This document shows positions 29,177 to 44,100 of a stretch of 64,000 nucleotides of DNA, one piece after another. The position numbers and the translations under genes were made by a program. Source of the stretch: Patiria miniata. Its lineage: Eukaryota; Echinodermata; Asteroidea; Valvatida; Asterinidae. The first letter of the stretch is position 1. Every line of letters begins with the position of its first letter. The stretch spans positions 14,529,547 to 14,593,546 of the forward strand of contig NW_024037058.1 of the NCBI RefSeq assembly GCF_015706575.1, read 5' to 3'. The notes below the pieces were generated by a model, which saw only the letters and a program-made list of their open reading frames with translations, made no database searches and was not told where the DNA came from.

Positions 29177-32100
29177 GTGAGTACATACCTCTAATACTCT
29201 TACGAAATTTTCACATTGTACAATATCTTGTGCTTAAAGTTTGAACGCATTATATAAACGCTATATTTTGCAACAGTTTATATAGTGGAGCTGCTAAGCG
29301 AAAAATCGTGCACTTTGTGGTAAAAGCATGAAATTTGGCATGTGGGGTCAAAATGGGCTAAAAATCATTTTAAGATCGGGACCCATCCTGGATCTTGCCC
29401 ATTTTGGGGGCGGAGCTTGATTTTTCAAAAAAGGGGGTGCAAACAATACAAACTCATGAAAACTGTATTTAACATCAAATTTCCTTGTTTTTTTTACGCT
29501 TTGAAATAAACTTAAACATGAAATAAGACATTCTAGCATTCTAACACCTGTTAATTTTCCACCCATTTTTACCTAAATGGTAAAAGAGGCGGTATATATT
29601 AGCAGTTTGGTTCTAATATGGAAAACATCATTCAGTTTGGTGGTAAAATTCTGAAAATTGGCATGTCAAATTGAAATGGGCGAACATAATTTTTAGAGGT
29701 GAACGCATCTTGGATCTTGCCCATTTGGGGGGCGGAGCTTGATTTTTCAAAAAGGGGAGTGCAAAAAAAGAAAACTCAGAAAACTGTATTTTACATTCAC
29801 TTTGTAAATTCTAACATTCTAACGTGTTATTTTCACCCTTTTGCGGGCGTGGCCTAAATATGTAAAGAGGCGGTACATTAGAGCAGCTTGATTCAAACGA
29901 GGGAAAATCATCATTTTTGCTGGTAAAAACACAACTTTTCCATCGGTTAACTATGTTTACCATACACTGTAAAGATAAGTTTAAACGGTTGCAAAACTAA
30001 TTGTTGCCCTTTAGGGGTGGAGCTACATTTTAAAGTAGGCGGCTATAAAAAAAATCATATCTAAATTGTTATGATTGTCTACAAGTAACTTACACAGGGT
30101 GAGTCAAAAAAAGGAAACCCAAATGGCAAGACAAATTTTTTTAATGAAGTTCTGCATGTAGCACTATCAAAATCAAGATATGAAAGCCCAATTTATAAGC
30201 TTTGTTTTAGTACAAGAGTCATTCAAATCACTTATGTACTTTGCAAGTTACAGAATTTTAAACACAAACACCGTCTTAAAAGTTCTGTCAGCAAAACGAA
30301 AACAATTCACATATAGGGGGATGCGCTGGAATTGTTTTCGTTTTGCTGAAAGAACACACACCATTTTTGTGATACGTGGACAGAACTTTAAAACAGTGGT
30401 TGTGTTTAAAATTCCGTAACTTGAAAAGTACATATGAGTGATTTGAATGATTCTTGTACTAAAAGAAAGCTTATGAATCGGCTTTCATATCCTAGATTTT
30501 GAAAGTACTACATGCAAAACGTTATTAAGAAAATGGTCCCGCCATTTGGGTTTCCTTTTTTGTTCACTCACCCTGTATACTTACAATGGCGGCATTTCCT
30601 AATTGTGCATGTATTATAAACACTATGGGGATCACAAGGAGAGGGAGGGGAATTAGGGGCGGCCCAATGAAGGATTTCTTGAAAGTGCTCTTCTAACTTT
30701 CTTGGACGTGCTAGGGGGTGCCCTTTCAGGCGTTTTTATGCCCCGCGGCGAAGCCGAAGGGGCATACTGTTTCCGCCTTGTCCTTCCGTGGGTGGGTGGG
30801 TGTGTGAGTTTGTCTTACATTCCCTATGTGGACTTGTGAACAAAAGATGTCCACATAATGCAGGTTGTGTTAACGTTATGTGGACTAAGCCGTGTCCACA
30901 TAACGTTTTGCCCTTTCTGGAAAACAGGTTTAGAGGCATTTTTGGGTTAGGTTTATCCGTAGCAGAAGGAAGAGAAACACTATAGGGATTCATAGAAAAA
31001 AAATTGGGTTGAAAGAGTTTTCACAGTTTAAGTGAAGTTATTTTTTGTACCGAGTTTTCTTAACTACACGAAAACAAAGGAATGTCCACACAAGGTATGT
31101 TACGTAAACCTGGGTGTGTGTGTGTGTGTCCGGACAAATCTTGTCAGCGCGATAACTTGAGAAATACTTAAACATATGAACTTCAAATTTGGTTCGTGTA
31201 TTGTCCTTGGCAATCCTAAGAAGCCTTTGCATTTGGGGCCAAAAGGTCAAGGGTCAAGGTCACAGTGGCTAAAACAAAAGAAATTTTGTCAGCGCGATAA
31301 CTTGAGAAATACTTTACATGTGAACTTCAAATTTGGTTTGTTGATCGTTCTTGGTCATAGGCCTATCGCATTGGGGGCCGAAAGGTCAAGGGTCAAGGTC
31401 ACAGTGGCTAAAACAATAGAAATCTTGTATTTATTCTGAAATCATAGAGTTTAGGGATTAATTCATATAAAACCTACACGAACGTGTTTGCTTAATTTTC
31501 ATTCATACAGATGCGAGTAAATGCTTCAAAATTGGAAGTACCAGTAAAAGCAAATGCCATGTTTTATTCATACGAACATGGTATCATTTGTACTTTATGA
31601 ACTTTGTTAATATTAATTTTTCGCGATTAACATATAATAAATGCTGTAGCTTTTGCGCAGAATTATTTGCTTTATAATTTCAAGGTTGCCCCTACCCAGC
31701 CTTGTGAATGACAAGTGCATATTTGAAATCTGAAGCATTTACTCCTTTATATTCATACGAAACGTACAGATGGGAGTAATGCAAATGCCAGTTTATATTC
31801 ATACGAACTACCGTATGGGATTATTTGTACTTTTTCGCGATTAACATTAATAAATGCAGTAATTTTTGCGCATAATTATGTGCTTTCATATTTTCAAGGT
31901 AGCCCCAACCCAACCTTGAAATATGACAAGTAAATATTTAAAATGTGTAGCATTTACTCCTTTTTATTCATAAGAAACGAAGTAAACGCTTATAGTGTAG
32001 CAAAGGCTAAAAGGTAAAAGTAATTATTTTCAGAATTTAGCAAACGGTTTTTAGTAAAAGTGTTTGCTTAATTTTCATTCATACAGATGCGAGTAAATGC

Positions 32101-35100
32101 TTCAGAATGGTAGCAAAAGCAAATGCCATGTTTTATTCATACGAACATGGTATCATTTGTACTTTATGAACTTTAATAAATGCAGTAATTTTTGCGCAGA
32201 AGTATTTTACTTTATAATTTCAAGGTTGCCCCAACCCAGCCTTGTAAATGACAAGTGCATATTTGAAATCTGAAGCATTTACTCCTTTATATTCATACGA
32301 AACGAAGTAAACAATAAATATTTTTTTTTCTGGTAATGAAACCAAGGATCCTCAAAAGTGCATGCCCCAGGCACTGTAGCTCGCAAACCCCGAAAAAAAA
32401 AACGTAGAGAGAAGACAATGAGAAGAAATTACAGTTTTAGAGGTGGGAGGAAAACCCCAGAAGAATAGTCTGGGGAAAACCCACGGAATCAGGTAGGGAC
32501 TGAAAATTGAAAGCGCAATTACCCACTGCAGCGATAACCCGCCACCGCGAGAGAGCGCCGCATCACGACCGCACCGTTGCGTTGAGCGCGAATCACGTGT
32601 TGCCGGGCCACCCTTTACGAAGTTGTTTGCTTGGAGTTCATGCATACATGACTGGTCGTCAGCCAATTGCGAATATTCTTCATGTTGCGGTCAGGCGCGG
32701 ATATCCGGGGAAAGGGAGGGGGGTATGTAGGGTTCGTCAAAACAGCGTCAAAATGCTCGTCAAAACAGCGGGGATCCTCATACTATTTGGTAAGGAGCCC
32801 TGTTGGCGAGTCAAAAATTATTGGGATATGGCAAAGATGAAAGTACAGGAAGAAAGAAATCATATAACATTCAGAAAGCAAACCGGTATAAATTTGTGTA
32901 TAGTAAACGGTTGAAATGATTAGATCGGGTTATTTGAAACAATGACAAATTTTCTTCAGGATGTATTTTTTTACATGTATGCCCAACCTTGGGTTATGGT
33001 TAGCCTGAACATGAATTATAAAAGATGAGTGAAATAAAAGAGAGAGCCTTGAGTCATGATAAAAATCACTACAAGGTAGACGCCCAGGTTAAGTGACATT
33101 AAACAGCCGTCAGATTGAAACTCCATCATAACTGGTTGTCTAACTATAGGGCTTGGCAAGGACTTCGTACTTTTTAGAATGCATGATTCACATTGCGAAG
33201 GAGGACGGTTCAACAATGATATTAACAAGATGCAAGGTCAAACGTTCACAATGCGAAGGTACATGGTTCATATTGCGAAGAAGCAAGGTGCAACGTTGAC
33301 ATCAAGCATGATCAATGGTGTACATTGACAAGATCGAACGTGAATATTAACAAGTTGGAACATTCACATTAAGAAGGAACAACTGCCAAAATGCGATATT
33401 AAGCCACGTGCAACGTGCATATTGCGAAGGTATAACGTCAATATTAAGAGGTTACAAGGTTCACATTAAAAAGGTCAATATTAAAATGTCGTTCCAGGGC
33501 CACCGTAGAAAACCCAATCCACATGTAGACCATGGGTGCCGATGCACAGCGCATTGTGCACGTAAACGGCATTGCGTTCGTCGCGTTTGATGCGCTTTTT
33601 TTGTATCGGTCCTCCAGCACGTGACCCTCCCCGGTGCCGCTTTCCGTTTCGGTTATGATAGTGTTATTTTCTGCAAACTTATAAACATGTAAAGCTTTAC
33701 ATTTTGCAGGCCATTTACTCAAGAGCAAATGGTTTTTAGTAAAAGTGTTTGCTTAATTTTCATTCATACTGATGCGAGTAAATGCTTCGAAAGTGGTAGA
33801 AAAAGCAAATGCCATGCTTTATTCATACAAACATATGGTATCATTTGGACCTAAGCAGCTCCACTAATAAACGTTTAATACGTTTTAAGAGGCTCAATTT
33901 TGAGTCGCATTTCAGGTATCTTTGAGACAAAGACAAAGACTTTGGTAGCGGGTTGCAGTTTTGCTGCTACTTGCAACTGAAATTTAACTTCCAGGAAAGC
34001 AAATTACCAACATGTCGATTACACATTGTAATCGTCTCGTGTTTAGCTTGTGTTTATTGTAAATGTTTCGTGAACGGTTTTGTTTAGGAACACTAAACAT
34101 CGTGTGTAACTTATAGGCCTAAACGCTTCCTTAACGGATCTGCACACTAAACATGTTTAAACGCTTATGTTTTTCTGTTTGTGCACTTACTGTTTTCCGT
34201 TCCGAGCCCAAATGAGTGTTCGCAGCAGAACGGTGTTTTTTTCATGCATGCAAAGAAATGCTCGTTCACGGACAGTAGAAACTTTGTTTTTACTAATGAG
34301 GGTAAAGCTTTGCAGGTTAGGCCAAAAAAAAAAAGTCTCCGGTTTCTGGTATGCGCGCGCGTCGCCGTAGCCATGCGCGTCGGCAAAATGAAAAAGTTGT
34401 TTTTTCAATGAAAGATGATGTCTCAAAACCGCCAAACTCACTGGTTTGACTGGAATTCTGCTGCTGCACAGTTTTAACGTGTTTTTAGATTGGGTTATGG
34501 TCGAGAATAAGCTTTATGTGGCCTCTCTGGACTCCCATACATTTGCACTAAGTTTAGTCGGGCACCATTTGCAGTCATCAGCCGACATTTGAAGCAAAAA
34601 ATCAGGTAAAAAAAAAAAAAAAGCCGCGTCGCCGCACCACTTTTTGGGAAAGCTCCATACCAGAAACCGGAGACTTTTTTTTTTTGGCCTTATCTAAACA
34701 TGAATTTTTCTACAAGCATAAGTTAATTCACGGATCCTATAAACGAACGACTGTTCTGAGCTCTAGTACTGCACTGAACGGACTTACCTTATTTGGTTGG
34801 ACGCGTGATAATGGGCCCGTTGGAATGTTCCAGGTGCATGTGCCATTTTGTCGATTTTTCGCATGACATCTATACATTATGTATTTGCTTCACATGAGTT
34901 AAAATTACTGCACCTTGGTTGTCCTTGCCTTATAAAACGGAAATATTCACACACAAAAATTAAGCAAAAACCACTAGGTAAGATATACTTGTTCCAAAAT
35001 TGTTTAAAAATAAATAAATACTTCAGGATATAATAGATGGCATTGTGCAGTTTTTGTTGTCAAAGATGAAGTATTTACCCGGGAAATAAACGTCAAAATA

Positions 35101-38100
35101 ATGTGACACCTTTTACGAGAAAACGCCGTTTACCCAAATCACGTTTTTAATTAGACTTTTGTCAAAAGGTTTTATACTGAGATGTGGTCCCGAACCGATC
35201 AAACAAATGCGACATTTCAAAGTTCATTTTAAAGCTAAAGATATTGTGCTCGGCGTTAACATGGTTGTGTAGTTATGACTTATCAGAATTCAATAATAAA
35301 GGCCAAAAACATAGGATCATGAATATTCAGAAATATAATTAGCTGGCTTGACAGAATTAAACACCAGATCAGGCACAGAGCCCTGCAAATTTGAAAGCCG
35401 CGCGCAGTGAGCTTTAAGCTGTGTAGGTCTTTGTTGACCAATATTCATATTATTGCTAATATTAAAGTCGTCAAAATAACTTATGGTGTCGTCCGCCACA
35501 ACAATCAAGAAATATAATTCCCATTCCTGTGAGTAGCATTTACTTATCAGACAACTTAGAGCTTCCACGACCGTACACACAGCCAAGCAATGAATACTGT
35601 GATCGAACCCTTTAAAACAGCAAAAGGCATGAAATTAATATGTTTAAATGTTCGATCGTTTCTTCCGAAGTTGGAAGAAATACGATTGCTAGCGGTCGAG
35701 ACAAAGCCCCATCTCATTGGCCTTGTTGAAACATGGCTGAATGATTCAAAAGCTACCCAGGAACTTGAAATACCCAACTATAAACTTTACAGGAATGATC
35801 GGAATCGCTTTGGAGGTGGAGTTGCAGTATTTGTCAGGGATACAGTTAACCACAAGATACTCCCTACTGACAGTATGAACAAAGTTGAATCAATATCGTT
35901 GGAGATCCAGCTGCCTTCAACAAGACCACTGATTATTGGCTGTGTTTATCGACCACCAGATAATGAGACATTCTTCGAGGATTTTCCAGCTATTCTTGAT
36001 GATGTCACAAATATGTATAACTCAAGAACTCCCCCGGAAATGACCTGCTTGGGCGATTTTAATGCTGATTATTTGACTCCAAGTTCAAGTCATTGGACAA
36101 AATTGATACAGCTTTTTAATAATTATGAACTGAATCAATTAATTACATGTCCTACTAGAATAACACTGCATACTTCTACCTGTATAGATCATGTCTGGGC
36201 CAATCAACCATCTATGTACACTAATTCAGGAACATTAGAGGTTAATCTTAGCGACCATTCATTGATTTATGCTGTTCGAAAGTCTGTAAAAATATCCGGA
36301 GGTCATAAATATATTCGTGCTCGGTCATTTCGAAATTTTAACGAAGAAGCTTTTAATCATGATCTTAGACATCAACCATGGGATATACTAAAACAATTTA
36401 TAGGACCAAATACTGCATGGAATGTTTTTAAGGATATGCTAATGTGTGTTTGTGACATTTATAGCCCAGTTAAAAGTCTGAGAGTTTGCACAAAGAAAAC
36501 TGAATGGATCAATGACGAATATTTGGAACTGCGACGAAAATCTATGAGGGCCAAACATCTTGCTAACATAGCCAAGAACGATGAGCTTTATGGAACAGCA
36601 AAGGTTCTTCGAAATAGATTAAATAATCTGGGTGTTAAACTTAAGAGACAGTATTACAACAAAATTATTTATGACAATAAAGGGAATACTAAAAAAATGT
36701 GGACCACTCTCAAAAGCCTGCTGTCGAGTAAGAAATCAACTCATACTTACACTCACACCGGAGACAAAGAAAAGAATCACGATGTTGCAAATTGCTTTAA
36801 TAAACATTTTGCTAGTGTGGGCCAAATTCAGGACAGCTAGTTTGACACTATTTTAGAAGTTGATACAGAATTGAATGAGAACAACAGTCTGATTAACGAT
36901 CAACAAAACTTTAAATTTTGCCCAGTTTCTACCAGCGAAGTATTGAAGCTTCTTAGGAAAATACCTGCTGGGAAAGCCTTTGGTATGGATGGGATTAATG
37001 GCCGTTTTTTAAAATCTGGTGCTTATGGTCTTGCCAAACCACTTGCTGTAATATTTCAATTAAGTTTGCAAAGTGGTATTTTTCCCCATGAATGGAAATT
37101 GGCCAAGGTTACTCCTATCCACAAAGGTGGTGTAATTCATGACCCTAATCAATACAGACCCATTTCAGTTATATCAACTGTTATGAACATTTTTGAGCGT
37201 ATTGTTCATAATCAGTTTTCTCATTTTCTTACAGTAAATGACTGCTTAGCACAGGAACAGTCGGGCTTCAGACCTCTTCATTCCACACAAACAGCACTCC
37301 TTGATGTCTCAGACTTTTTACTCAAGCAGATGGACAGTGGTATATTTATTGGAGCAGTGTTTTTAGATCTTCGTAAAGCTTTTGACACTGTCAATCACAC
37401 AATTTTGCTTAACAAATTACACAATATAGCGTAAGAGGTCTGGAGCTCGACTGGTTCCGGTCTTACCTTCATGGAAGGACACAGGTAACTAAAATTGGGA
37501 ATGTCTTATCGAACAAATCTGATGCTATCAATTTTGGAGTCCCACAAGGAACTATCTTGGGCCCATTATTATTTTCTATATTTATTAATGACATCACGTC
37601 AGTGACTGAGCATACTAAAATTGTCCTTTATGCTGATGACACTTCTATTTTTTACTCAAGTAAAGATATTCGTCAGATTAACTTGTATCTAAACCATGAC
37701 CTGCAGAAAATATCAAACTGGCTCAATGACAATAGATTAAAATTGAATACTACCAAGTCCAAAAGCATGTTGATTGGTTCATCCCAAAAACTTGCCAGAT
37801 GTGAACATCCCAATATTGATATTTATGTAAATAACAATTGCCTGGAACAAGTAACCACTTATAAATATCTTGGTGTTCATATTGATTGTAAAATTAAATG
37901 GATAGAACATATAGACCATGTAGCATCTTCTGTCTCTAAAAGAATAGGTATTTTGAATAGACTTAAAAATGTCTTACCTACACAAACCCTTAACCGTATT
38001 GTGAAAAGCCTTATTTTCCCTCAGTTTGATTATTGTGATCTTATATGGAGTAGTGCTTCCAAAACCTTGATACAACGGCTTGATGTACTTTTGAATAGAG

Positions 38101-41100
38101 CAGGAAGGGCTATTCTTAGGGTCCCATCCAGAACATCAGCATCAGCTGTACGTAGTGAACTAGGTTGGAAAACTCTACATGAAAGAAGAGACATTCATAT
38201 TAATACCAGGGTTTTTAAGTGTTTATCAGGCAATGTTCCTAGTTATCTTGGCGAAGTTTTTGTTCCAGTCAGTGAACTACATTGTCATCGAACTAGGAAT
38301 AGCACTGTTGGCAATGTGGTACTTCCACTCCCTAGAACAGAAAATGGAATTCAGGGGTGCCCAGGGTTGGAATAAATTACCGCAACATTTGAAATCTCCG
38401 CATCCAACAAGTCTTAATTACTTCGTCAAACAACTCAAACAGCTCAGTTAAAAAAAAAAAAAATAAGCGGAAAAAAACAAAAAAAAACAGGGGAGGGGGG
38501 CGATGTCATCTCGCAGCGATGTTTGTATTGTATTGTAAATGTCTGTTGATCTGTGTAATTCCTATTTTATTTAAGTTTATTTCAATGAATTTTTTAACAT
38601 TCTTACATTGTACATGTGTACTTTTAATTGTATTTTAATAGTAGTTTTGTGTGAGCTGGGATCCATGGGAGATCAGTGAGCTTTTCTCACTGAATGGATC
38701 ACCCAGGATAAATAAGAAATAAATAAATAACCTGTATGGGCCGTTATCGCGCGTCTAACCAGGAGTTTGGCTAAGTCGTTAATCCTTGTGTGTAGGATCC
38801 GTGGTTAATTTCAATAAAATCTATTTTTACATGGCCCAAATCTGAAATAGAGAAAATTAATATTAGGTTTCTTTGCACGTCACCGACGTGTAAACAATGT
38901 ATACTCAATTTGTTACCTCCCAAGTGAAAGTTAGAGAAAAATCATTCGGGTGGGACTCGAACCCACGACCTCTTACCGCTCGACCACCGAGCTTGCGAGA
39001 TCGGGTGGCTGGTTCGAATCTGATATAGCAGCGGGTACCGCAATGGAACTATTCATTTCTATTCAAAGAGAAAGTTGGGTCGTTGCGCGTGCAAGATTAC
39101 AGCACGTGTGGTTTAATATTCTAATTTTATTTCAAGCCTTTATGGTATGCCCATGCCGAGAAGAGTGTTCATGTAAACCATATATGTGTTTAACTTTGAA
39201 CACATTAAAAACGTTCTTTTTTGCAACAATTTATAAAGTGCACGTTTAAAGGAGAGGCACCATTTATTATTATTAAAAAGTAAAGCTAAAAGTTCGAGTC
39301 ACATTCGTTTTGCAGCTGTAGGCCTTTACGTACTAAACAACCCCTCAAATACAGGGTGAGTCAAAAAAGCAGAACCTAAACCCCATCAAATATATTTCAT
39401 ATTTTAAAAAAATATGTAGCACCAAAAATAATAATGAATAAAAAAGCCAATTTCATAAGCTATTTTTAGATGAAAAAAAATACTGAAATTGCTCAATCCG
39501 TTCGAAGAATATCACCATTTAAACACAATGTCCTTAAAACCTGTCTCGTCCAAAAAAAAGCAATTCATTGTGTGTTTTGACAGTTTGGAACAACAAAGGA
39601 AATGACACAGAATAATTGTTTCAACAACTTTCACCTATTGTAGTACATACTATTTTCATTAACAACCCTGGTTTGGCAAACAATTTGATTTATCAAAGCT
39701 CCTTTTTTTCTAAAGGAAGGGCCTTCAAAGGGATTCTGTTGAATATTTGTTTAACGTTTTAACTGAGATTTTATCGCTGGTGATGTTTGAAGACAATTGT
39801 GACGACGATTCTTGAAATCGTATTTTTTTTGGACAAGACAGGTTTTAGGGTCATTGTGTTTAAATGTTGATGTATTCTGAACGGATTGACCAATTTCAGT
39901 CATTTTTTTTTTCATCTGAAAGTATACCTTACGAAATTGGCTTTCCAGTCATTATTAATTTTGGCGTTACCTATTTCTTTGAATGTGAAATATAATTTTG
40001 GGGGTTTAGGTTCCGCTTTTTTTTTTACTCACCCTGTACATTGGCGTCGCCAAGGTTTTTCCGGGGGGGGGGGAGGTCCAGCATGTTATGAGGGGGCACC
40101 AAGGACGGACCCAACAACAACATTTCCCCCAAATGTCAAGTAAAGGCTGGACTGGACATATTTTGACGCTAGAGAGCGCTGTTTTGGTTTTCAATTTATG
40201 CAAATTTAATAAAGTCGTACGATTAAGGGAAGTCAAAACATAATTATCTCAACAAAATACTTTCAAAAGACACTTCCTTGGCAAGCGGCAAATTTCTGAT
40301 TTTTGGTGGGGAGGGGGCACCTGGGAGGCACTTGGAATTTGTGGGTCCCCCCCCCCCCCTTGCTACGCCACAGTTCAAATAGCCAGTTTAATTTGTGCAA
40401 CTGCTTGTTCACAATGGATACGTGTGTCTGCTTATAAAATAAAACGTGTGACCGTGCGATTTATAGTCCGTGGGACAAGATGCCGAAAACGCTTTAGTTT
40501 TCGAGATACGCGATCTGGTCCGCCGAATTTTATAAACCTTTCCAGACATGTAGATTATGATGTACCATATCTAAAAATTCAGAAATCAGAAATCGAATTC
40601 GTTGTATATAAATCAATAAGACGAATTTGATTTCTTGACTAACAAGGTTTGGCGTGGACTAGACGAACTGATCGATACTCCGGTACGAAAACGTGTACTT
40701 GTTGTTTGAATCGCTTGAACTGAACTTTAAATTGTCACACAAAAGACGAAATTAAACGTTGGAAGTGCACTGAATCGTTGGTGATTGACGAATATGAATA
40801 TTAGAAATGGTGAATTCGAATGACGAACGTTTTAAAATAGCCAGGAAAACCTATATAGGCCTATTCTAATTTAATCCATTTATTTATTATCTATTCTTTT
40901 TTGGGGGGGGGATTTTAACCTGCACAGCTGTTGTTACCTACACAAGAAGAATGGTATTTAGATTACATAGGTTTGTTCAATATGTTCTGAATGAGCATTA
41001 CTTGTTTATTTTTAACTAAACAAACGAGATTACGAGCACATGTACACATTACGGGCCGATTAGATAATTGCTGTATAACTAAAAACATATCAAAAGTCTC

Positions 41101-44100
41101 ATCAAATTGAAGGACCCTCTTTTTTGTTTGCAAACTTGTTTAAGAAGAGAAAATTAATGTATATTCCCCTATTTGGAAGCAGTGAGTGGCTGCAACAACA
41201 GCAATTAGTTTCAGCTCAAACCGTTTTACCGTTTCTATAGGTTTTCTCGGTCAATTTCGGCAAATGAGCAGCCAATTTAACCACTACGCTATTCTATTTC
41301 GCGCGAAATCAAATGCTACTGAAAAGGGTCATTCGATTTCGTTTTATGACCAGTCAAATGTACTGTTGCGTCATTCGATTTAACAAAATAATCATGCAAT
41401 TTAAAAATTCAACAAAGCAGTATTCAAATTCGCAGGAGCTTTTTGAGGCGTGTGTTTAGTCAATCAAATTCATTTTTGGGCAGTCATTTCTGGAATTTGT
41501 GCAATCTAAAAAACGCTTTGTTAAATTTTTGTTTCCTTAAGAATGTTGAAGGCATAAATGCGGTTCACTTTTTGGCACTTGAGTCACTTTGCCGATGTAC
41601 TTCGAAGACGAGCTTTCGCTACATTTTTACACGCATATTTCTAGAAATGGCAGCTCGTGGTCGCTACGCTAGAGTGGCCCAGGTAGATCGAGAAAGGTTG
41701 ATTGAGGCCTTCGAGGGAAACGAGCAAGACTACCTTGAGCTTGCGGTCAATTTGAACATCAACAAGTCCACAGCCAGATCAATTGTTGCAACATATTTGA
41801 GGACTGGAAGGCGAGAGACGCTGGCAAGAGGAGGAGCAACCCACAGCAAGATGGATGATGAAATGCGAAACCATCTGCAAGGCATCCTTGACGCTAATCC
41901 CGTCTTGACACTTCAACAAATGAAGGCTAGTTTGAGTGAGCATCTGCCAGAGAAGCCCCAGGTTTCTACTGCCACCATAGCCAGGGCCTTGGATGGGATG
42001 ATGATTACACTGAAACTAGTGGAGGACGTCCCTGATGCAAGAAATTCCCCTGAAGTTCTTGATCAACGCGTCCAGTATGGTGAGTGATTCCTGCAGCATG
42101 GTGTTCTGGCGCATCTAGTCTTCATTGACGAGACAGGTTATAACGTCTGGACTCGACGCTCCCAGGGTAGAGCTCCACGAGGGATCGCTGCAAGACGAGT
42201 CGTCGACAGACAACGAGGGAGAAATTGCAATGTCACCATCGCTGTTTCTAGTGAAGTAGGCTTGGTGCACCACCGAATCGCATTCGAAACTGTGACGCGA
42301 GAGAGATTCGAGGAGTTTCTTGCGGACACAATTCAAGAGTGTGATGCAGTTTTCCCAGACGACAAACCCATTTACCTCATATACGACAATGCGAGGCCTC
42401 AGGTGCGAGCCCAACTCCCTGAAGGTGCCAACCCAATGATCCAGCTGAAGCGCCTCCCTCCCTACTCCCCATTTCTGAACAGCACGGAGATGGCACACTC
42501 TGCATTCAAGGCTGCAGTTAAACGCATCCTTGGGTTACCTGAGTGGCAACAACGTGTCGGAGACAGACAGGCTGCCCAGCAAGCAGGAATGAACATGCAG
42601 CAGTGGAGGTGCAGTCTCCTTCAACAAGCAGCCATCCAGAGCGTTGATGTCATCACCCAAGTGAAGTGCATGCAGTGGTACAACCACACCCAAACATATA
42701 TGCCAAGATGTCTGGCACGCCAACAGATTGATGGTTGAGGAAGAAACAACATAAACAATAAAAAAAAAAAAACAGGAAAAACATAAAGAAACACCCCATT
42801 CAAACACAATACAAAATTAGGTCTTGGTCAGTTAACCAATAAAGATCCCCCCCCAAAAAAAAAAAAGAATGAAGAAGAAAACAAATAAGAAGAAAAAACC
42901 TCATTGGCCCCATGTAAAGTCTACTGGAAGCATAAATAAAGAAAACAAGGTTTGCCTGAATTAAAGTGAAGATACGAAACAGTTGCCTAGTACAGTTTAT
43001 CTGTTTATTCGTATTTCTTTAGTCGTACTTATATGAATTCTCTTTAAGCGAAATTGATTGCCTCTTTACGAAATTGAAAAAAATTAAATCAGTAAAATCT
43101 CCAGTCGAACCAGCGTTGCTAAATTGAATGATGATTGTGTGTCACGAAAAAGAATGACGATATGCTAAATTGAACACAGTGCTAAAGGAATTGGAATGCC
43201 TCAAAACGAAATTGAATGGCCGAATTCTGAATTTGAAACGCAGTAACAACTGGAGAGGCAAAATAGCTTCAATTCGAACGCACGAAAATTAAATTGGCTG
43301 CTCATTTGCCGAAATTGACCGAGAAAACCTATATTATTTTGAATATTGTTTTAAGAACCGATTCGATATTTTGTTGTTGCTCCGTCCATTCCATAAAACC
43401 ACAAATAACCCGACGGCCCACCCGCTTCCTTTTTTTGAGGCTGCATCAAATTTGTATTACTTTTTTAAAATGTCAGTCGTAACAGTTTGAAGCTGTTAGA
43501 AGTTCAGATGCTTCACCAGATTCCACACTCTTAAATTATTTTTGAAAACATGTTACCCTGAGATAAGAGTTCACAAAATCATTTTGTGGTTTAACCACAC
43601 TAATCGATGTTCAGCTAAGGCCAAAAAAATAATAGGTCTGCTTCCGGTTTCCCTACCTACCATATTCTGATAGCCCCTACCCTAATTTTTTTTATTGGAA
43701 AAATGAGGGAAAAAACACCCAAAACCATCAATTTCTACCTTTTACCCTTGACTACCCGCAGACGCCTCCATATGATTGTACACACACAAAATTGGCAAAA
43801 AAAAAATTACTTCCCTACCTACCTACCCTATTTTCAAATGCCATGTAATCGGAAGCAGAACTATTTTGGGGGGGCCTAATACATAACAATGTTAACATTC
43901 GATCTTAAATTTAAAACGTGATCATTTCATGTTGGACAAAACTATAACGAAGATATTTTGGTATCCCGATGAGAAATAACAAAAAATCGAGAATATAATA
44001 TGACAGAAGTGTCATCTAGCAAGCACTCAGATCATTGGCTGAGTTTGGGGTGGTCTTGTTCTTGATACTGGTTTATCATAAACATCGACGGATAGGTGCA

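Noticed and set aside
32507-32914. 135-aa open frame in the Gal3ST intron
   Set aside because: It overlaps a minus-strand frame of similar size and shows no domain.
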